This document shows, piece by piece, positions 6,158 through 11,040 of a stretch of DNA of 58,325 nucleotides. A program made the position numbers and the translations under genes. How positions within the stretch are numbered: the stretch's first letter is position 1; the number at the start of each line of letters is the position of its first letter. Location: the IMG/VR virus record IMGVR_UViG_3300006919_000061, positions 1 through 58,325 of that record; one strand, 5' to 3'. Origin of the DNA: a virus. The notes under the pieces are model-generated. The model ran no database searches and had not been told where the DNA came from. It worked only from the letters and a program-made list of their open reading frames with translations.

Positions 6158-6239
6158 CGATGAGAGAAGGAATGAGCATGAGCACTGTGAGTGTGCAGCC
6201 TGCAATGAAATTGAGCTGGTATGGAGTGAAATCTTGCAT
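6132..6239 (-). CDS. 35-residue single-pass membrane protein
   Basis: This miniprotein starts MQDFTPYQLN, has one hydrophobic helix (residues about 11-30, FIAGCTLTVLMLIPSLIAYL) and ends in RSLRG. The positive C-terminus fits an N-out/C-in topology. A hairpin at 6254-6280 and a leader with CCCUUCUCCC precede the ATG, the same arrangement as at 6115. The hydrophobic helix and the repeated leader pattern support it as a real gene. Confidence 0.6.
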   Translation of the reverse strand: MQDFTPYQLNFIAGCTLTVLMLIPSLIAYLRSLRG

Positions 6240-6253
6240 GGGAGAAGGGTTGT

Positions 6254-6280
6254 GTCCCCTCAGCACGAAGCTGAGAGGAC
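6254..6280 (-). terminator. Hairpin over the 6260 stop codon
   Basis: Arms 6254-6264 and 6270-6280 form an 11-bp stem with one G-U pair in the minus-strand RNA. The TGA of the gene at 6260-6553 lies inside the stem. A pyrimidine-rich leader of the gene at 6132-6239 follows. Confidence 0.55.
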
Positions 6281-6553
6281 GGTGTCTTGGACTTTGTGGA
6301 GCAGGGCGTTTGCCTCTTGGAGAAGCATTGCAGTGGTGCGCAGGCGAGCGAGGTCTTCCTCGCAGAAGTCGTTCGGGTACTCTGCCATGTAGTCAGCGCA
6401 GGTATCTGCGATGTCTTGGTAGTCTGCGTTGATGAAGCGGGAAGCTTGCTTGACGCGGACTGCGAGCATATGTGAGACTGCTCGGTTTTGCATTGCGTTG
6501 AGCGTGACAGAGACTGAGCCGAGCTTGACGAGGAGTTTACAGAGATTTTGCAT
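6260..6553 (-). CDS. Helical hypothetical protein, 97 residues
   Basis: This soluble helical protein starts at the ATG at 6553 (MQNLCKLLVKLGSV). Helices cover most of its length, including an Asp/Glu-rich middle (DIADTCADYMAEYPNDFCEEDLARL), with four Cys in all. There is no recognised domain. I rejected an ATG 20 codons upstream because it would run through the GGGGAGCT element. The gene is preceded by that element at 6594-6601. Confidence 0.65.
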   Translation of the reverse strand: MQNLCKLLVKLGSVSVTLNAMQNRAVSHMLAVRVKQASRFINADYQDIADTCADYMAEYPNDFCEEDLARLRTTAMLLQEANALLHKVQDTVLSASC

Positions 6554-6593
6554 AGAATATGTGTTTGAATGCGTAGCATGAGTTAGGAACTTG

Positions 6594-6601
6594 AGCTCCC
6601 C
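6594..6601 (-). promoter_or_regulatory. GGGGAGCT element, copy 4
   Basis: The plus strand reads AGCTCCCC. It is 41 nt upstream of the ATG at 6553 and directly follows (minus sense) the hairpin at 6614-6636. The local context UGUGGGGGGAGCU is nearly identical to copy 5. Confidence 0.5.
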
Positions 6602-6613
6602 CCACAGACCCAC

Positions 6614-6636
6614 ACGCCACCCGTCAAGGGCAGCGT
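6614..6636 (-). terminator. Intergenic hairpin before GGGGAGCT copy 4
   Basis: Arms 6614-6622 and 6628-6636 (ACGCCACCC / GGGCAGCGT) pair over 9 bp, two of them G-U in the minus-strand RNA. It lies 13 nt after the stop at 6650. Confidence 0.55.
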
Positions 6637-6649
6637 ATGAGTTTGCAGA

Positions 6650-6895
6650 TTACTTGGTCAAGTCCATCTCCGCGAATGGGATGTTGAACTCGCGCGCCAA
6701 ACACTCGAACGCGGGAACCAAACCGTGAGCGATTTGAGTGCACTGGTTGCTGCCTGCCGCGTAGGAGACAGACCAACAGAAGTATGCGCCCTCTTCGGTG
6801 TACTCGATGACGAACTGGTCATACGTGAACACGTTGTCAGCGATGTTCTGAGAAACGATAGAGAGGAGCTTGAGGGTACGGGTGATGATGTCCAT
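6650..6895 (-). CDS. Hypothetical protein, 81 residues
   Basis: This protein starts at the ATG at 6895 (MDIITRTLKLLSIVSQNIADN). An N-terminal amphipathic helix is followed by beta strands containing aromatic residues (VIEYTEEGAYFCWSVSYAAG) and a C-terminal acidic helix. No family is recognised. The leader is T-rich and follows the terminator hairpin at 6935-6962, so this gene is probably transcribed separately from the upstream one. Confidence 0.65.
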   Translation of the reverse strand: MDIITRTLKLLSIVSQNIADNVFTYDQFVIEYTEEGAYFCWSVSYAAGSNQCTQIAHGLVPAFECLAREFNIPFAEMDLTK

Positions 6896-6916
6896 GGGAC
6901 GAAAATTGAAAAATGA

Positions 6917-6962
6917 GAAAAAAGAAAAGGGGAAGAACCCCACGCTATTATGCGCAGGGTTC
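6917..6962 (-). terminator. Hairpin plus U-rich tract
   Basis: Arms 6935-6945 and 6952-6962 form an 11-bp stem with two G-U pairs in the minus-strand RNA. It is followed by a long pyrimidine tract (UUCCCCUUUUCUUUUUUCUC, plus-strand 6915-6934). This is the most convincing intrinsic terminator of the minus-strand block. It ends the gene at 6969-7178. Confidence 0.75.
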
Positions 6963-6968
6963 CGAAGA

Positions 6969-7178
6969 TTAGAAGTCGGTGGTGAAGTGTGCACCGATTG
7001 GTTTGTCTTTGAGAGCGAGGTACTCATTGTGACTGATGGTGTCGTCACACAATTCTTGTCCATACGCACCACAGAACGTGAGGTGAACAGACGTACCATC
7101 AAAACTGTGGTCAACGAGAACGTCCTCGATGTAGGTTTGACCACTGTTGTATTGTTCGATGAGAGTAGAAATATCCAT
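6969..7178 (-). CDS. Hypothetical protein, 69 residues
   Basis: This protein starts at the ATG at 7178 (MDISTLIEQYNSGQTYIEDV), 22 nt downstream of GGGGAGCT copy 5. It is acidic, with mixed strand and helix content and a CGAYGQELCDD segment holding two Cys. No family or membrane segment is visible. It sits between a palindromic hairpin (7212-7223) and the terminator at 6917-6962, a complete one-gene unit. Confidence 0.65.
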   Translation of the reverse strand: MDISTLIEQYNSGQTYIEDVLVDHSFDGTSVHLTFCGAYGQELCDDTISHNEYLALKDKPIGAHFTTDF

Positions 7179-7199
7179 AGACAGCGAGAAGAGAAGCGA

Positions 7200-7207
7200 A
7201 GCTCCCC
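7200..7207 (-). promoter_or_regulatory. GGGGAGCT element, copy 5
   Basis: The plus strand reads AGCTCCCC. It lies 22 nt upstream of the ATG at 7178, 4 nt after the palindrome at 7212-7223. The context UGUGGGGGAGCUU matches copy 4. Confidence 0.5.
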
Positions 7208-7211
7208 CACA

Positions 7212-7223
7212 GGGCATATGCCC
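7212..7223 (-). terminator. Palindrome GGGCATATGCCC
   Basis: This is a perfect 12-bp palindrome between the stop at 7229 and GGGGAGCT copy 5. In RNA it can only form a short hairpin, so a DNA site is equally possible. It keeps the repeated order: stop, hairpin or palindrome, GGGGAGCT, next start. Confidence 0.4.
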
Positions 7224-7228
7224 ATCAG

Positions 7229-7318
7229 TCAGAGACTGACGAGCACAGCGATTGCGAGAGGTACAGCGAACAGCAGGATTACTGGCCATACGGAAGCGGA
7301 GTTGTCTTCGTGATACAT
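7229..7318 (-). CDS. 29-residue membrane miniprotein
   Basis: This frame starts MYHEDNSASVWP and consists otherwise of one hydrophobic helix ending VLVSL. It has no charged residue after position 5. The size and composition fit a tiny inner-membrane effector peptide. The gene follows the stop at 7330 by 11 nt. Coding is inferred from the hydrophobic composition and position only. Confidence 0.45.
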   Translation of the reverse strand: MYHEDNSASVWPVILLFAVPLAIAVLVSL

Positions 7319-7329
7319 AAGAGAGAGGA

Positions 7330-7491
7330 TTAGGGGTTCATACGCTTGTAGTAGTTCATTCTGACCTTGATTTGGGCAAAGTTGATGAATTTGGAACGAG
7401 CGTTCTTGAAGTCTGTGATACCACAGGGAACAGATGGCCCTTTGTACAGAGACTTGAGAGTTGGTGTGGTTGGGGTTGGAGGGAAAGGCAT
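7330..7491 (-). CDS. 53-residue basic protein
   Basis: This protein starts at the ATG at 7491 (MPFPPTPTTPTLKSLYKG): a Pro/Thr-rich N-terminus, then a strongly basic helical part rich in Lys, Arg and Asn with two methionines near the C-terminus. It may bind nucleic acid or an acidic host protein. No family is recognised. The hairpin at 7506-7532 ends 15 nt upstream and is followed by the usual pyrimidine leader. Confidence 0.55.
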   Translation of the reverse strand: MPFPPTPTTPTLKSLYKGPSVPCGITDFKNARSKFINFAQIKVRMNYYKRMNP

Positions 7492-7505
7492 GAGAAAGAG
7501 AGTTT

Positions 7506-7532
7506 GAGGGGCACACGTAGTGTGCACCCCTC
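7506..7532 (-). terminator. Intergenic hairpin with 2-nt bulge
   Basis: GAGGGGCACAC pairs with GTGTGCACCCCTC around a GTA loop, leaving a 2-nt bulge. It lies 6 nt after the stop at 7538 and ahead of the ATG at 7491. Confidence 0.5.
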
Positions 7533-7537
7533 GGTGA

Positions 7538-7771
7538 TTAGAATACTTGCTTGTAGCCGAGTTTGACGAGGTCAGAGATGACCATGTAAGCGGTGGTTTG
7601 GTGAGCACCAATGAAGAGCTCACATGTTGCTTTGTTGTCATCGTTCATGCAGAAGAGGACATGTTGACCTGCATCCTTGTCGAATGACATGTTGAACTGG
7701 GTAGTCTTGGATGCGTAGTGAACGTGACTTACGGCAGTATTTGCAGTTTTGCGGCAATCAGATACAGACAT
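7538..7771 (-). CDS. Hypothetical protein, 77 residues
   Basis: This protein starts at the ATG at 7771 (MSVSDCRKTANTAVSHVHYA). It has two Cys, several His and a beta-rich core (GQHVLFCMNDDNKATCELFIG) followed by a helix and KLGYKQVF. There is no recognised family. An upstream in-frame ATG (7810) overlaps the GTGACA-N3-TGTCAC palindrome and was not chosen. The palindrome and GGGGAGCT copy 6 form its upstream control region. Confidence 0.6.
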   Translation of the reverse strand: MSVSDCRKTANTAVSHVHYASKTTQFNMSFDKDAGQHVLFCMNDDNKATCELFIGAHQTTAYMVISDLVKLGYKQVF

Positions 7772-7795
7772 TTGTATGGATGTTTGAGAGATGGG

Positions 7796-7839
7796 GTGAC
7801 AACTTGTCACATAGTGGTGGAATGTATGTCAGTATGACA
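7796..7839. promoter_or_regulatory. Two TGACA/TGTCA palindromes
   Basis: GTGACA-ACT-TGTCAC at 7796-7810 is a perfect inverted repeat. TGTCA-GTA-TGACA at 7827-7839 has the half-sites in the opposite orientation. They lie 25 and 56 nt upstream of the ATG at 7771 and share their core with the half-site cluster at 8630-8745. A common repressor or activator is inferred. Confidence 0.45.
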
Positions 7840-7920
7840 GACAGGGGAAAGGGGTGGAACATAGCGCACACGGCTTGGCATGCACGTAACTGTCCACGTT
7901 TACCCCTCCATCTGTTAGCC

Positions 7921-7938
7921 CGGATGTTTTAGCTCCCC
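7921..7938 (-). repeat. 18-bp exact repeat with GGGGAGCT copy 6
   Basis: CGGATGTTTTAGCTCCCC (plus strand) is repeated exactly at 8200-8217. It contains GGGGAGCT in minus-strand sense plus a conserved downstream AAAACATCCG. It lies in the 218-nt gap between 7771 and 7990. Confidence 0.6.
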
Positions 7939-7971
7939 ATTAGTGGTAATAGTAGAGCACATACAGTGCCC

Positions 7972-7997
7972 TACCTTACCTTACTTACCTTACCTAC
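7972..7997. repeat. CCTTA pentamer run
   Basis: About five imperfect copies of the pentamer CTTAC occur in a row, covering the 3' end of the gene at 7990-8187 and its downstream flank. It could be slippage-prone DNA. No function is assigned. Confidence 0.5.
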
Positions 7998-8187
7998 GGA
8001 CCTTAACAAGGGTATCCTTGGGATACTTGTCCATGTGTGCTTGCATGTCACACTTGTCTACAAGTTGCATGTCAATATCGGTTACGCCTGTAGTATTACA
8101 GGTGTATACTTCTGTGACTGAGTACAGCGTAGCTGGTACATCACAGCAATCCTCCACGATAACGTGGTCAAGAGTATAACTATCCAT
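7990..8187 (-). CDS. Hypothetical acidic protein, 65 residues
   Basis: This is the first gene of the minus-strand block. It starts MDSYTLDHVIVEDCCDVPAT and has four Cys in the first half (two adjacent) and a basic tail (YPKDTLVKVRR). No family is recognised. The start is 12 nt from the end of the 18-bp repeat carrying GGGGAGCT copy 7. Just past its stop lies a run of TTACC/CTTAC pentamers (about 7973-7997). Confidence 0.6.
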   Translation of the reverse strand: MDSYTLDHVIVEDCCDVPATLYSVTEVYTCNTTGVTDIDMQLVDKCDMQAHMDKYPKDTLVKVRR

Positions 8188-8199
8188 AGATAGTTGGTA

Positions 8200-8217
8200 C
8201 GGATGTTTTAGCTCCCC
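8200..8217 (-). repeat. 18-bp exact repeat with GGGGAGCT copy 7
   Basis: This is the second copy of the 18-bp unit at 7921-7938. It ends 12 nt before the ATG at 8187 (minus sense), so it lies in the promoter or leader of the first gene of the block. Confidence 0.6.
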
Positions 8218-8509
8218 TTCACAGAATCTAGTGGGGGGTACTTGATTGTCTTTTGTTGCGGGGGGCCTTGGCCTAATGTGGTCCCCACTTACGCTTCCCC
8301 AGAAGATTTCCCCATGTACCAGTAAAGGGCGGGGGGTTCATATATGGGAGCTGAGGGGTGGGGGCCTTATATAGGAGGTAGCCTATGGAGTGCGCGAATC
8401 CCGTTAGGATTCTTGGCCACATGTATTGGACGGGGTTCCACCCAGAGGCACTAGACGGCAGACATGCCTAATGTACAGTATGAGCAGGGATTCGTGTTAA
8501 CTCCTCGCG

Positions 8510-8595
8510 GATGGCTGCGCCATCGCTTTTAGCTTCTTACTGCCGTAGCAGTTAGCAGGTCAGGCTGCGCCTGTCGCTCTTAGCTGCTTAGCAGC
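8510..8595. repeat. Array of four small hairpins with two direct repeats
   Basis: GATGGC-TGC-GCCATC (8510-8524) and CAGGC-TGC-GCCTG (8561-8573) are perfect hairpins with the same loop. Each is followed by CGCTyTTAGCTkCTTA (8524-8539 and 8575-8590). Two more perfect hairpins sit between and after them: ACTGC-CGTA-GCAGT (8539-8552) and GCTGC-TTA-GCAGC (8583-8595). No frame explains this regularity. Confidence 0.55.
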
Positions 8596-8629
8596 GTCGC
8601 TAACACTTTAGCAAAGCTACACAGAATTC

Positions 8630-8745
8630 TGACATACGCAAGTTTACGGCAAGGAATCTCATAGAAGTGGCCACATTGTCAGGTGTGTCATGTCTGTGTC
8701 AGGTATAAGCATGACAGTATGGCAGTGTTGCATGACACGCTGTCA
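8630..8745. promoter_or_regulatory. Cluster of seven TGTCA/TGACA half-sites
   Basis: Half-sites are at 8630-8634, 8677-8681, 8686-8690, 8697-8701, 8712-8716, 8733-8737 and 8741-8745. The last two form the perfect palindrome CATGACA-CGC-TGTCATG (8731-8747), which fills the spacer between the -33 and -7 elements of the 8727-8758 promoter. A regulator bound there would block RNA polymerase. The regulator is not identified in this window. Confidence 0.5.
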
Positions 8746-8758
8746 TGTTGTATATTGT
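8727..8758 (+). promoter_or_regulatory. Promoter of the plus-strand block
   Basis: GTTG at 8727-8730, a 20-bp spacer and TATATTGT at 8751-8758 approximate the Bacteroidetes consensus. The ATG at 8763 follows after 4 nt. The spacer is occupied by a TGACA-N3-TGTCA palindrome, so the promoter is probably regulated. Confidence 0.5.
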
Positions 8759-8762
8759 GCTT

Positions 8763-9014
8763 ATGGAAGAGGTATTCGGCGTGTACAACGTAATTCTTGG
8801 TGCAGAGACCATGGCCTTGTTAGGCATGGGGCTTATGCAGTACAGGTGGTGGCGGGAGCGCAAGGACGAGAAGCTGCGTAAGCAACTAGACGACCAAGCG
8901 GCGCTTATAAGCCAGCGTAACATCTGGCGCAATAGAGCCATTAGGGAGAATGAGCAGTGGAAGGCCTACAAACATGACACTACTAAGGACAAGCGCTTTT
9001 CTTCAAAGGCATAA
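8763..9014 (+). CDS. Small membrane-anchored protein with charged tail
   Basis: This is an 83-residue protein. An N-terminal hydrophobic stretch (about residues 8-25, rich in Leu, Gly and Met) is followed by YRWWRERKDEKLRK and a charged helix with coiled-coil character (about 38-70). No family is recognised, and a spanin-like role cannot be excluded. I chose the ATG at 8763 because it sits 4 nt from the promoter -7 box. An in-frame ATG at 8745 lies upstream of the expected transcription start. Confidence 0.6.
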   Translation: MEEVFGVYNVILGAETMALLGMGLMQYRWWRERKDEKLRKQLDDQAALISQRNIWRNRAIRENEQWKAYKHDTTKDKRFSSKA

Positions 9015-9178
9015 CTTGTATATTGTAGGGTTATAGGTTCCTGATTTTTTTGGAGCCCCCAAAGGGGTCAGACGCTTCTTACACTTGTCGACGAAACCTG
9101 CGTACTCACTGGGTCCATAGGAGACTTACGTCGTATAACGGGCTTGCTTTTCGATAGGTTCTTCGCGACATTAGTAGT

Positions 9179-9706
9179 ATGAAGCGCGTTATCTCTCTTC
9201 TCCTTACGCTCTTCTGGTTCAGCCTCGCAATGTCCTTGGCTGGTCAGGAGTGCGCAGATGGTGTGAATGTAATCCGGCATCGCACCAGTGTTTCATTAGC
9301 CAAAGTCAACAGTCACCCCGGTGGCCGTTGGTCTTCGACTAAAGCGCGATTGCCTAAAGGCATGGTAGTTTCTACCCAGCCTCGTGGCACTGTATGGCTC
9401 AACCCCTTTCAGGGGAGTGGGCGCCGGTCTAACTCGCCAGACTTTCCGTTGGAAAGGTGCGCAATCCTCGCCTTTACTGGCGTAGGCATTGGGTACTTGG
9501 CAGAAGACCAAAGTATGGCTTGGAAAGTAGGAGCACCTGCAATAGTTGTGGCTACTGCACTCCCGTTTCCCGGTCAGGCCCGTCAGGGTCAGTTCGCAAG
9601 TAGGCGCAAGATTGGACGAAAGGCCCTTGGGTTTTTCGCCATGACCGTGAGCTACGCCATCGGTATGGGGATAGGCCAGAATCTCCACATGGATTCTCCT
9701 AACTAA
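9179..9706 (+). CDS. Secreted or membrane protein, 175 residues
   Basis: MKRVISLLLTLFWFSLAMSLAG is a clear Sec signal or anchor. A basic, Ser/Arg-rich loop follows, then three moderately hydrophobic segments (about 98-112, 120-135 and 150-168) with many Gly, suggesting short or glycine-zipper helices. The cellular target would be the envelope. No family is recognised. It is followed by the terminator at 9747-9779, which is fused to the next promoter. No promoter matching the consensus was found directly upstream. Confidence 0.65.
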   Translation: MKRVISLLLTLFWFSLAMSLAGQECADGVNVIRHRTSVSLAKVNSHPGGRWSSTKARLPKGMVVSTQPRGTVWLNPFQGSGRRSNSPDFPLERCAILAFTGVGIGYLAEDQSMAWKVGAPAIVVATALPFPGQARQGQFASRRKIGRKALGFFAMTVSYAIGMGIGQNLHMDSPN

Positions 9707-9746
9707 TACCGACGTTGTAGTAGACTTCGTCTATATGTGAATAAAG

Positions 9747-9790
9747 TCCCCGTTCGGTTTTGCCGTTCGGGGATTTTTTCTTTAGTTTAG
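9747..9790 (+). promoter_or_regulatory. Composite terminator-promoter 1
   Basis: Terminator arms 9747-9757 and 9763-9773 (with two central mismatches) enclose the loop TTTTG and are followed by T6 at 9774-9779. The loop TTTG (9759-9762) is spaced exactly 20 bp from TAGTTTAG (9783-9790), giving a full -33/-7 promoter. The start codon at 9796 follows after 5 nt. One 44-bp element thus ends the gene at 9179-9706 and starts the gene at 9796. Confidence 0.65.
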
Positions 9791-9795
9791 GACCT

Positions 9796-10008
9796 ATGCC
9801 AACTAAGCGTCGGAATAATGGTCTCTTTACGTGGGACGATGCGCAATGCTTCATCGGAATGGATGGAGTCATTGCTACGTCGTATACTAACGACCACATC
9901 ACTATCACGTTTGTGCAAAACGGAGAGGGAACTCTTACGGACTTTGCGTACGAGACCGACGAGACAGACGGCGAAGTTAGAATCAACCTTACGGAAACTG
10001 TAGCATGA
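9796..10008 (+). CDS. Hypothetical acidic beta protein, 70 residues
   Basis: This protein starts MPTKRRNNGLFTWDDAQCF and continues with alternating beta-strand segments ending in ETDETDGEVRINLTETVA. It has the look of a small beta-barrel or sheet, but no family is recognised. The ATG at 9796 was chosen because it lies 5 nt from the -7 box; an earlier in-frame ATG (9760) lies inside the terminator loop. Its stop overlaps the next start (ATGA at 10005). Confidence 0.65.
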   Translation: MPTKRRNNGLFTWDDAQCFIGMDGVIATSYTNDHITITFVQNGEGTLTDFAYETDETDGEVRINLTETVA

Positions 10009-10226
10009 CCGTTGAAGTTATCCAAGCCCGCGCAGAAGCGGCACAGAAAGAATTGCAAGCTCGCATTACGGAGCTGCAGAATCTTCAGAAGCGTTCTGAA
10101 GACCTCAATGTGACAATCCATAACATTAAAGTACAGATTGCCACTTATAACGACCTACTTACGGACGATATTTCGGAGAAGGAGACCGAAGTTCGTGAGA
10201 CAATGGAGTCGCTCGTGAGCGAGTGA
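10005..10226 (+). CDS. Coiled-coil protein, 73 residues
   Basis: Almost the whole protein is one predicted coiled coil (residues about 3-70), with heptad-spaced Leu, Ile and Val and many Glu, Gln and Lys. There is no signal peptide. It is translationally coupled to the gene at 9796 by an ATGA overlap. Such short coiled-coil proteins often act as oligomerisation or chaperone-like partners. Function is unknown. Confidence 0.65.
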   Translation: MTVEVIQARAEAAQKELQARITELQNLQKRSEDLNVTIHNIKVQIATYNDLLTDDISEKETEVRETMESLVSE

Positions 10227-10272
10227 CAGTGCGTTACACCGGTTCGCGCAGGTGTTTCGTTACTTTAGGGCG

Positions 10273-10297
10273 CCCTCCAGCAACGGCTGGGGGGTTT
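10273..10297 (+). terminator. Terminator after 10226
   Basis: CCCTCCAGC (10273-10281) pairs with GCTGGGGGG (10286-10294) around AACG, one pair being T-G. TTT follows at 10295-10297, so the U-run is short. Confidence 0.55.
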
Positions 10298-10336
10298 GCC
10301 ATTTCTAGGGGTAGGTAACTTTTGCAAGCTGGGCAT

Positions 10337-10368
10337 ATTGACTTCGTCGTTTATTTTGCTTAGCTTGT
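10337..10368 (+). promoter_or_regulatory. Promoter of the dockerin-like gene
   Basis: ATTG at 10337-10340, a 20-bp spacer and TAGCTTGT at 10361-10368; the ATG at 10373 follows after 4 nt. It is a weaker match to the Bacteroidetes consensus than the composite elements. Confidence 0.45.
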
Positions 10369-10372
10369 ATAC

Positions 10373-10630
10373 ATGTTTAATCTCCTTCTCCCCCTGCTGG
10401 CCCTTGGGCTGGCGCAAGAGCCGTGTAACAGTTTTTGTAACGCGGACATCAATGACGACGGTGTTGTCAACATTGTAGACCTTCAGACGTTTCTTAGGTA
10501 TTTCGACGGTAACGTTGATGAGAACACGGACCTCATCGACATGAACTGCGACGGCTTGGAAACCATTACAGATTACACTATCTTGTTGTCGTTCTACGGA
10601 CAGACACTGCCTAGCAACCTCTGTAAATAA
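10373..10630 (+). CDS. Secreted dockerin-like calcium-binding protein
   Basis: This is an 85-residue protein. A short signal peptide (residues 1-14, MFNLLLPLLALGLA) is followed by two repeats with the dockerin type I pattern: D25-x-N27-x-D29-G30 with D36, and D56-x-N58-x-D60-G61 with D67. Each is a 12-residue calcium loop followed by a short hydrophobic helix (LQTFLRYF and YTILLSFYG). Cys at 18, 22, 59 and 84 may form disulphides after export. In cellulosomes, dockerins bind cohesins. In a phage, a secreted dockerin could bind a cohesin-like or Ig-like surface protein of host or virion, but that is inference. The next gene starts 1 nt after the stop. Confidence 0.75.
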   Translation: MFNLLLPLLALGLAQEPCNSFCNADINDDGVVNIVDLQTFLRYFDGNVDENTDLIDMNCDGLETITDYTILLSFYGQTLPSNLCK

Positions 10631-10631
10631 A

Positions 10632-10931
10632 ATGTCTAAGATGCTGCCCACCATTCAGTCATTGTTTCCAATGTCAAAAGGCGCTTACCTTGCCGTGACT
10701 TTTCTTAGTCTTGCTGGTGGCGCTGGATATGTGCAGATGCAGTCTAGCATGGAGCGAATCATTGACCTCCAAGAAAAGACTCGTGAGGATATCCACAGCA
10801 TTGATGTGCGACTCACGGTGGTAGAGCACCGTCTTGATAACACTATTGTTTTCAAGTCAGCCCCTGAAGAGGAGCTGATAGTTGCAGAAACAGACTCCAT
10901 GTACTCTAATCCATACATGGTTAACTTCTAA
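10632..10931 (+). CDS. Membrane-anchored coiled-coil protein, 99 residues
   Basis: A transmembrane helix at about residues 16-36 (GAYLAVTFLSLAGGAGYVQM) is followed by a coiled coil (about 38-72, with DLQEKTREDIHSIDVRLTVV) and an acidic tail. The topology resembles small phage envelope proteins such as inner-membrane spanin subunits, but no diagnostic motif is present. It directly follows the dockerin-like gene, so the two are co-transcribed up to the terminator at 10966-10996. Confidence 0.65.
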   Translation: MSKMLPTIQSLFPMSKGAYLAVTFLSLAGGAGYVQMQSSMERIIDLQEKTREDIHSIDVRLTVVEHRLDNTIVFKSAPEEELIVAETDSMYSNPYMVNF

Positions 10932-10965
10932 CCCCCAGAGCCTATCTAGCTCTACATTGTAAGTC

Positions 10966-10996
10966 AGGGGCCTCCGAAAGGGGGCCTCTTTCTTTT
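10966..10996 (+). terminator. GAAA-loop terminator
   Basis: AGGGGCCTCC (10966-10975) pairs with GGGGGCCTCT (10980-10989) over 10 bp around a GAAA tetraloop, followed by TTCTTTT. This is a strong intrinsic terminator before the packaging module. Confidence 0.8.
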
Positions 10997-11003
10997 GCTA
11001 CTA

Positions 11004-11035
11004 TTTGCAGGTATGATATGAGCAGCGTATATTTA
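11004..11035 (+). promoter_or_regulatory. Promoter of the packaging operon
   Basis: TTTG at 11004-11007, a 20-bp spacer and TATATTTA at 11028-11035, close to the Bacteroidetes consensus. The ATG at 11041 follows after 5 nt, implying a leaderless or nearly leaderless mRNA for the gene cluster 11041-17484. Confidence 0.65.
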
Positions 11036-11040
11036 TACAC

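Larger units (their letters stand above)
8188..8762. promoter_or_regulatory. Divergent control region between the two gene blocks
   Basis: This 575-nt stretch has no credible gene and separates the minus-strand from the plus-strand genes. From left to right it holds the 18-bp repeat with GGGGAGCT copy 7, G- and C-rich hairpin-forming segments (8235-8370), a GAATCC/GGATTC hairpin (8396-8412), an array of four small hairpins with direct repeats (8510-8595), seven TGTCA/TGACA half-sites (8630-8745) and a promoter for the plus-strand block (8727-8758). It is the natural place for a transcription switch and perhaps a replication start, the latter being inference. Confidence 0.6.

Noticed and set aside
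7921-8217. Two exact 18-bp repeats as a possible CRISPR remnant
   Set aside because: Only two copies, separated by a gene, with a conserved intergenic motif; no spacer-repeat array and no cas gene.
9015-9178. TATATTGT at about 9018 as a promoter of the gene at 9179
   Set aside because: No TTG-type -33 element 19-20 bp upstream; too weak to call.
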